A stretch of DNA of 64,000 bases from Ascaris suum (lineage: Eukaryota; Nematoda; Chromadorea; Rhabditida; Ascarididae), in contig CM024183.1 of assembly GCA_013433145.1 (NCBI GenBank), positions 5,725,703-5,789,702 on the forward strand. Direction: 5' to 3'. The notes below the pieces were generated by a model that made no database searches, was not told where the DNA came from, and saw nothing but the letters and a program-made list of their open reading frames with translations. The translations under genes were made by a program, and so were the position numbers. The first letter of the stretch is position 1. Every line of letters starts with the position of its first letter. Below are positions 56,601-64,000 of this stretch, in pieces.

Positions 56601-59600
56601 TTGATTACAACAAATGAAGCATAGAGACCACCCACTTTGAGTTGTATTTGTCATAATTTTGCGCTCAAAACGAAAATAATGATACGTTATGGCGCGAAAT
56701 GTTCCACACGAAATTTTTTGTCCTGAGATTTTTCTGTCATGAAATTTTTCTTTGCTGAAAGTTTTCTTCTCATCCACTTGATTTTTATTCGTGCAAGTTG
56801 GGGGTATGATTGAGGTATGTTCAATGATATCGAACTATGTTGTAGAATTAGCAGCAGCACGAGTGCTTAATCGAACCTCGTTTCGCCTTGAAAACCCTCA
56901 CAACATTTTATATGCGTTTCTTCTCTTCTTTTTTTTGGTCTAACCATGGCTGTAAAATGCATCTAGAGCAAAGTGCCCTCATCATCACAACATCTCGCGA
57001 ATATTACATCAATTCTTTTAGGGTTTGGGGGAAGGGAGGGAGGGAGGGAGGTGGATGGGGGGGGGGGGATGGACCTAAGAGAAGGATTGGGAGGGAGGAT
57101 GAGGGGAAGAAGGGCGGTAGCTTATGTCTATGTTTGTTGCAAAAGTATTCTGTAACCGAGTGTAAAAACGTGTCGATGCATCCATTGACTTGTGCCACGT
57201 TATATGAGAGGAATGTAGGCGGCTGTGAAAGCAATACACCTGCATGCTAAGCGTCATAGCTTCGTTGAGATCACACTTTTCTCTCTATTCCTCTCTCTGC
57301 TGTTAAATATAAGCATTTTTCTTTTGCATCTATCTATCATCGGCTCTCCATTTCATCATAGTGTGTGTGCATATTGCGCGTCGTCCTTCTATTAGTAATT
57401 TTCTTCCTTTCCTTAAATCCCTCTGTCATATCAGTAAATAAAGTGGCATTTAGTAATTAGTTGGTGTAAATTCTTTAGGTGAATGGTAAATAGTTGGCGA
57501 ACTTGCTCTTTACTCTTACTAAACTCAAATGTTTTTGTGTCATCGGATGCAAGGGATATTCTTTCGAATAAAGTACGTTGATCTTGAAAAGAAAAAGAAG
57601 AAAAAATAGAAAAACAAACCTAAAAAGACTCGATAAATACCTCTAACCTTTACTTAACTATTAATAAACGTCGATTTTAACTTCTACTTTTAAACTACCA
57701 GCGACCTCAACTGAAACCTTGAGGTTATAAATTTACCAACGTATAGGGTATACACAGCGCTTGTTCATAATTTCGTTAAACTGTTGCAAATTAATATAAC
57801 CTTGCAGGTTGTGGAAAGTTTGCTACTCGCATGGTTACGCCGCTGGACATTTGCGCCATAAACGCTTGCATTGCTTAAGATCTGCGTTACACACGTTGTT
57901 TTTAAGGTACTTGTAAATATCAGTGATTTGTACTATTGAAACTTATGTGTTGAGGCATTTAGTTATAGAGATATATGCAATAATATTAATATACTTACGA
58001 TTGCACAGTTATCCCATATATAAACGTAATTTTATATTTGCGGCCTATATAACGCTTAATTGCTTCTGCAGGTTTTCATAAAAGCATATTAGTATGTGCA
58101 TTCTTGTTGTGACATTTTTATTTTGAGAGCTTTAAAAAAAAAAAAACTCCGGAAAGAGTCCAACTCGAAAGACTCTGAAAAAAAAAGATTCCGGATTCTT
58201 TATTATCGTCTATTCTAAGTTATGAATACTTCTATGCCACTAATAATGAATCGTTGAGAGATTAAAATCACCTCTAGAATATTATAACAAAAGAAATCGA
58301 TTATATTCACAATATATGGTCAAAAACGATCCAAAATTTGCATTCGCTATGAAGGAATATGAATGAATGTTTAATTTCATATTCGTAAAGCAGTTGTAAT
58401 GCCTATAAATGAGACTATGCCCGATTCGTATTCATATCAGCGTTATTCGATGCTATGACCACGTTTCTTGTCTTCTATGTTGCTCTCGTTTTTCTCATCT
58501 ATGCTTCATTTTTGTCTATTTCTCGGGAAGCGAGACGATGGTGCTATCGTTTTTAATCAAAATATTTGCCATGAATTATCCCGTTATTGATGGGATGAGA
58601 TAGCGTACCTTATTCTACCGTTAATAAAAGGCATCATTTTCAATTTCGCGAGTTGGGAAGTGAAAATTTTTACGGCTCATACGTCTTTTGGCTTAAATAT
58701 TCATGACGTAGTTGTTGCAACGCAGAGCTGTCTTTGGAGCACCGGAAGTCAACTAGGAGACTAGGAGATCTCTTTTGTGCATCTTCCATACCAAGCAGAT
58801 CAGACCATTCATTCCTCATCATGTCTTCAGAGCGGTGTTTGCGGGTGTAAAAGTGACCCTTTTTAAAGTTTTTGTAAGCATGGACAGGTATAAGGGAGGA
58901 TGATGTGGTTCCTCAACTGTTGAGCAGAAAAGGTTTTCGAGGTGTTCGATATATCAGACGAAGTTTCCGCATTCTAGATGATCGATTGGTTTAGCACGGG
59001 GAGGGGAGGGGGGGGGGATAGCTGGCTTCCAATTTTTCTTGACTTATTATGTCGTCATATTTGATTTGTTTTGCATGTTTCATATTTCTTCCAAATATAT
59101 TTCAATTTCTCGAAGGTTATAATGTGAAGAAGAGGGAAGGGGCGATACCGGTTATGAATGACATTCTGCAATAAAGGGAAGGGGTTATTATCGGTAGTGA
59201 TTGAAGGCCCATTCTCAAGATATGGTGTAAGTTATTTAACATGCGGATGTAAGGTTGATGTGCACTGTTGACTGTAAGATGCTCTGAATGCAATGTTGGA
59301 AAGTGGAGCAATTATTATGCTATCTGAGAAGCCCAATATGTCTATCACTCTATCTCTTGTTTTTGCTTTTGGATAGTCAACAAATTTCTCGCTTGCAGAA
59401 GGAACAATTTCAGTTAGCTCTCTATAAGAATTGACACATTTTCCGAAGAAGTCACCCTGAGATAGCAACAGAGAATGAAAGGGGGGAATGAGGCGACGAT
59501 GGAAGAGGTATATTCGTTGATGAATAGAAAATTTTATTGTTCACTTTCAATTGGCATATTGGATGAGCGAAGAAGCCATCGTATGGGAATGACATTTGAT

Positions 59601-60299
59601 GAAATATACTCCTTTCTACTACTCTATGTGACATTGTACTGCTCTACATCAGATGCACTGATATCAGATTTCAGAACGAAAGAATTTTCAATCAGGAAAT
59701 GCAGAATGTGTTACCTGTAGAACCATACAATAAGGAGAGAGAGTCTACAGTTATCCGATTTGACTCAGAAATGCTGACGTCGCCATAAAATGTCACCAAT
59801 GAGGTTTCTTTAGATGCGACATTGAAGATGAGATCTTAGTGGAAGAACCTTGAAAGTTCGATTACAACAGTGGTATCTTTTGTTCATTTAATATGGGGTT
59901 CGTCTTATGGAAGGATTGTATTCGCCATCTTCATGCTTGAAGTCTCTCACTTGTTAAGGTCATTGTTGATCTGATGGGTTTTGAAATAAGACCCCGATGA
60001 GATCAGAAATGCTGTTCCATAATTAGTTATTAGGTTTTACAGACGATCATATTCACCATCGGCGTGCACGAAGCATTCAGCTGCGAGATTTGGTGCAGAG
60101 CTGAACAATTTTCTGTGTGGAGGCAGCAGGGTGCTAATATTGTATCATACCGTAGTGAAGATACTGCTTCTTCCCATCCCCTGCCTCCTCTCCCCCCTCT
60201 CTCTACTCACATTCACGTATCCCTCGCATCACATACCCTTTTAGCTGACTTGTTTTTGCACCCTTTGATTTATGCTGTATTTTCACAAGTTAAGCCATT
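53651..60299. other. Intergenic region between nuclear receptor and CAMKMT
   Basis: Begins with the receptor 3' UTR. The rest shows only short frames, poly-A/T runs and the guanine cluster. Blocks near 58700-59760 are less AT-rich and may be old element remains, not identifiable by eye. Confidence 0.5.
57021..57117 (+). repeat. Guanine-run cluster between nuclear receptor and CAMKMT
   Basis: Contains gggagggagggaggg, a run of ten or more G and further GGG runs on the plus strand. Matches the G3+N1-7 quadruplex pattern several times. Confidence 0.85.
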
Positions 60300-60309
60300 T
60301 TAGTTGCAG
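60300..60309 (+). promoter_or_regulatory. Splice-acceptor sequence 48 nt upstream of CAMKMT ATG
   Basis: The sequence ttagttgcag precedes the inferred first exon. With no upstream coding exon seen, it is a candidate trans-splice site. Confidence 0.35.
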
Positions 60310-60357
60310 TATTGGAAAGAAGTTCAGAATTCGGCTGTAGAAAGAGCTCATTTACCA

Positions 60358-60441
60358 ATGCAGAAACAATCGACAACGAATCCGCACAAGCAACAGGTTG
60401 ACGACGGAGGACAGCAATCGCACAATGAAGTTACCAAGGAG
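60358..60441 (+). CDS. CAMKMT: CAMKMT exon 1 (inferred, residues 1-28)
   Basis: The block 60310-60441 is bounded by tagttgcag and GAG|GTATTT and is open throughout. The first ATG in it (60358) starts MQKQSTTNPHKQQVDDGGQQ, a polar unstructured N-terminus. It leaves in phase 0, matching exon 2. Confidence 0.55.
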
Positions 60442-63400
60442 GTATTTTGTTTTGGCTTTTTTTTTTCTCGTTCCGCCTTTCCTTCAACTCCTTCGTTTAT
60501 TTTGTATGAATCCTATTTCCCATTTTTCGGGTATCGACCGTTTGTTTAGTTTGTTTCTCGCGTTTCAGTTGTTTTTTTTTTTTTAAGGTTCAACATTATC
60601 CATCAAAAGAATGAGAATGAATAAATGATACCTAAGCAAGAATATAATAATTTCGTAAAACCTCAAGGATTTCACTTGTAAGCAAATATGAAATTCGAAG
60701 TTCTGGTTTTGCTCCGTGACCATGAAAAGAGTAAGGGTACGTAAGAAGGTAGGACGTTTTGTGATGAAGTGGGATGACTTAGAGAAAATGGACGAAAGGG
60801 CGTCGAGTGGTTCAAAGTCATTTTGCACCCATCGTTGTTCTTCTACTGGTTATTATTATTAAGTCCAATAGGTTAGCTTCGTTAATAGCGGTTACATTAA
60901 AGAATTGATGCGCGTTGCATAACTCTACTGCATTTAATCTTAACTGAACTGCATACCAATTGTTTAGGAACTTCCCTTTTGTTCTCTGTGATAAAAAGGC
61001 TTGGAATTTTTTGAGCTTCTTTTGGCATCCCAGTTCTAATATTTATGACCTTTGACCTTCACTCCTATTTTTTGGAGTTTTGTTCGGCTTGTTTTCTTGT
61101 CGCTTTTTTTTTGTGCTGACGCTACGTCATACCAAGAATTTCATTACAAATAATAGGTGTGAGATTTGAAGGATTAAAAAATTTCTAAAATAAGTTCCTA
61201 ACAAATAACTTTTGTCGATCGGTACGAGGGGGGGGGGGGGGCTTTTTTTTTCTTATCGAAGGATAGCAGATTAATTTCAGTCGTTTGCTTATATGCCATT
61301 CAATGCATTTATTTTTTGCATGAATTTAGAATAGGCTTATTTTTTACATATTTTAACACATCATACTGGCGAAAGATTTTATTTTATTGTTTTATTTTTT
61401 TTTTTTTTTTATTTTACTTTATTTTTTTATTTTTATTTTTATTTTTATTTTTTTTAATTTTTGATAGGGAAGCAAGATAGATTGCATTGAGAATGAAAGT
61501 ATGGCAGAATAGCTTTGTGTTTATAAATGGATGAGCGGATAAAATTGTTCTAAATTTATTATCTGATTCGTGGTGAATATTTAAACAGATGTCGGCTATG
61601 CGAATGGCATCGATGAGTGATTGTATCAACATGAACGCCGTTTACAGTAATGAAAAAAATAGTGACTTAATTTATTGACGATACAGTAATGGGGCCAATA
61701 ATTACGTTGCGATTGAGATAATTCTTACACAAAAATATATTTTGCATATAAGTCGTAGAGAATTAATTAATTATTTATTTATTTGTAGGATGTAATATAG
61801 GAGAGGTTAGTTAAAATTATTTCAAAATAGACGTGTTAAATTCTCGCATTTTTTGCACTCTCACTATGCAAGTGTAATTCACAATTATTGCCATGTGGAT
61901 ATTGAAGATGAGAGTTATAACGGTATTAAATGTAATTTGTTGTACACAGTAAATATGGTGCTTATGTATGTGGTGAAGAAAATTATGATCGAAAAAACTA
62001 TCGAAGAATGAATTGTGTTGAATCTCAGAGAGAATTTCGGACACATATTTGATGAGGTTTGGAACGAAAGTTTAGGTTTTTATTGGTGAGTAGAGGCAAT
62101 TTTTTTTTTTTTATTTATGGTAAGTCCGTAGGTAAATTTTTTCATTTGGGAAAAGCTTTTTCCCGAATTTTGTGGTGATTTTTTCCAAGAAGTTATTGGG
62201 AGGAAGTACATTCTATAGCATCTAAGAGTGAATTGTTGGTCGCTTCGTTGAATTTATAAATAGTGAATCGAAATTTTCGCATCAGAGTTTCGAGGTTCGC
62301 TTATGAAAAAGTGTGTTTTCATTATTATTAGGATGCTCCGAGGTGGTTTATGCTTCAGGCTAACAAAAAATCGAATGGTTTTTGAATAATTTATTTTTTA
62401 GAGAATTGAATAATGCGTTAAAGGTGGTGAAAAATTGCTAATTAACTTGGGAAAATGCTACCTGAAAGGTGGGTAAATGAACTTACCTAATCGATGATAA
62501 AGAACCACCGGAGCAATAAGAGAAATTCCTCTGAGGTTTTATCAACATTGAACGTATTAGTAGATGTATGGCAATTGTATCATGTAGTGGCAATTTTTTC
62601 TGTCTTTCTTTTTTTTTGCTTATTATGTTACTATCTTTGTTTTTCTCTATCCCCGACGCATCTTCTTTGAATCTTTGCATTTTTCTTTTCACTCTTTGAA
62701 TGAGGGAGAGGGGAAGGTGAACTATTCACGAAGCGAAGAGCCCCTATTTTTTTGGAAATACGTTGAACTTGCAATGTATGAGGTCATCGTTTTGGAGAGT
62801 TCAACAATTGGGCAGTAGTAAATTCGTTTCAGTTCGGGTAGTAGTTATCTTCCTAGAGGATAAAACATAAGCACAAATTCAAACGAGGTTAGTGGGGAAT
62901 GAGGTGGTTTTTAATCATTCATTGATTTTTCTCGGATTTTGCAGCATTCCTCATCAAAATACGAGAAAGCCGCTATTTTCGTGTTTATTTTCTTTGAGTA
63001 TAAAGAATTTCAATAGTTTCGTTCCACGTTGTAAATTTATGAAAGGATAATGTTGATGCTTTTATGAACTAGTGGAACATTCAGCTCATTCAGCTGCGTC
63101 CACATAGGGATGACTCCGCTGTCGTAACGCCGCCTTCAAGTGCAAGACGCAGATGGATGCTTCTGACGAATAAAGTGATGAAGACGAAACCCAAAGAGTC
63201 GGAGCGTGAAGATTCAAGCGGCTTCAAATCTTTCGGTTTTTTTGGATTGGCGGCATTCGGAGAACGTTCTCCAAGTGGTTCTTGGTACCAGTTGATATCG
63301 CCCACAAAGGACGTTCATCTTGAGCTTCATTTCTTATCTGCTGATGGAACAACACTAAAAGATTTGGTCGGTTATGATAATACAGGAAATGTAAGACTTT

Positions 63401-63957
63401 GGCCAGCTGAAGAATGTCTTGCGCAGTATTTACTACTGAATGACGCGGTGTGTCGTGGTAAAAGAGTACTCGAGCTAGGAGCTGGAATGACTGGATTGGC
63501 AGGTTTGATGGCGCTTACCTCAGGTGCAAAAAGTGTGTGCCTCACTGACGGAAACGAGAGGTCGGTAGAGAATTTGCGAATGATCATTGAAAGGAATGGT
63601 CTTAAGGGAAGTGTGAGATGCGCAGTATTGAATTGGGCAGAAGGTCGACTTGCAGAGGGTTTTGATTTGATATTATGTGCGGATTGTTTGTTCTATACGA
63701 ATTCACATGAGGCGCTACTCGGATGTATTCATGCACATTTGCAACAAGGAGGTTTTGTATATTTGATGGCGCCCTCAAGAAGGGGTACAGCTATGCAATT
63801 TTTGAATCGGATCTTCGAACAAAGAACCAAATGGAAAAGTGTGCAAGTGGCATTTCGTTTTCAAAAGGAGATTGACCGCCGAATCAAGTTGTTCGAAAAT
63901 CAGGCTATCTATGAGGCAGATTTACATACACCTATATTGTTTATTTTAGAGAAATGA
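60358..63957 (+). CDS. CAMKMT: Calmodulin-lysine N-methyltransferase, two exons (60358-60441, 63085-63957)
   Basis: Class I methyltransferase expected to trimethylate a lysine of calmodulin using S-adenosylmethionine, as its vertebrate relative does. The joined frame gives 957 nt, 318 residues; human CAMKMT has 323. The segment RRRWMLL...SFGFFGLAAF matches the human N-terminal ARWKLL and ESFNLFSV pattern. YDNTGNVRLWPAEECLAQYL matches human FDNTGNVCIWPSEEVLAYY. The SAM-binding loop is VLELGAGMTGLAGL (ELGAG at about 158-162), followed by LTDGNE and LCADCLF. The protein ends LHTPILFILEK, like human LHYPLLLILTK. The intron is 2643 bp. The first exon is inferred from splice sites, phase and total length; a start at the internal Met at 63157 is the alternative. 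Confidence 0.88.
61376..61457. repeat. T-rich (TTTTA)n-like tract in CAMKMT intron
   Basis: Runs of T interrupted by single A at about 5-7 bp spacing. Confidence 0.9.
63085..63957 (+). CDS. CAMKMT: CAMKMT exon 2 (methyltransferase domain)
   Basis: An 873-nt exon with the whole catalytic domain and the stop codon. The upstream TAG at 63070 shows that a splice acceptor is needed; ttcag ending at 63084 fits, and a second cag ending at 63093 is a possible alternative three codons later. Confidence 0.88.
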   Translation, partial: LIQLRPHRDDSAVVTPPSSARRRWMLLTNKVMKTKPKESEREDSSGFKSFGFFGLAAFGERSPSGSWYQLISPTKDVHLELHFLSADGTTLKDLVGYDNTGNVRLWPAEECLAQYLLLNDAVCRGKRVLELGAGMTGLAGLMALTSGAKSVCLTDGNERSVENLRMIIERNGLKGSVRCAVLNWAEGRLAEGFDLILCADCLFYTNSHEALLGCIHAHLQQGGFVYLMAPSRRGTAMQFLNRIFEQRTKWKSVQVAFRFQKEIDRRIKLFENQAIYEADLHTPILFILEK

Positions 63958-64000
63958 GATATTGAACATTTCAAAGAGTAACGATATTTTATGGGATCGC

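Noticed and set aside
56888..57250. 120-codon Gly-rich plus-strand frame
   Set aside because: The Gly/Arg stretch is a product of the guanine cluster and no splice context is present.

Overview
The window looks like nematode nuclear DNA. It is AT-rich, with many short exons (about 50-300 nt) bounded by GT...AG and often by TTTCAG-type acceptors. One gene encodes a nuclear receptor of the expanded nematode HNF4-related type. Three protein-coding genes can be read with confidence by following splice phase and protein family from exon to exon. I cannot name the species. A parasitic (clade III-like) nematode is only a guess.

Layout: (1) 1-4330 has no confident gene. It holds one diverged copy of a dispersed repeat (about 1997-2413) and a weak two-exon candidate on the minus strand (720-974). 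(2) 4331-21497, minus strand, is a 21-exon insulin-degrading enzyme (IDE, M16 zinc metalloprotease). The model has 20 GT-AG introns and an uninterrupted reading frame of 981 codons. All key catalytic residues are present; only the last ~40 residues look unlike the family. Its introns hold a GA microsatellite and two long hairpins. (3) 21500-38160 is about 16.6 kb with no recognisable gene. It is very AT-rich and contains four long (TA)n arrays, guanine-run clusters and the second copy of the dispersed repeat (about 27188-27646, inverted). (4) 38162-53650, plus strand, is a 13-exon nuclear receptor of 680 residues: a two-zinc-finger DNA-binding domain, a ligand-binding domain and an unusually long Ser/Thr/His-rich C-terminal extension. 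Its intron 2 has a three-unit tandem repeat. Intron 12 holds a phase-compatible candidate cassette exon and a candidate alternative last exon. (5) 53651-60300 is intergenic, with a guanine-rich block at 57021-57117. (6) 60310-63957, plus strand, is a two-exon calmodulin-lysine N-methyltransferase (CAMKMT), 318 residues, close to the vertebrate length.

The three genes are not an operon: IDE diverges from the other two, and NHR and CAMKMT are same-strand but about 6.7 kb apart. In the IDE and CAMKMT models a splice acceptor lies just upstream of the first usable ATG, as expected if their mRNAs receive a trans-spliced leader. That is inference. I found no tRNA, rRNA, CRISPR array or complete transposon, and no clear evidence of a novel multi-gene system. 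The best leads are the hairpins inside IDE introns, the two-copy dispersed repeat and the alternative 3' end of the nuclear receptor.
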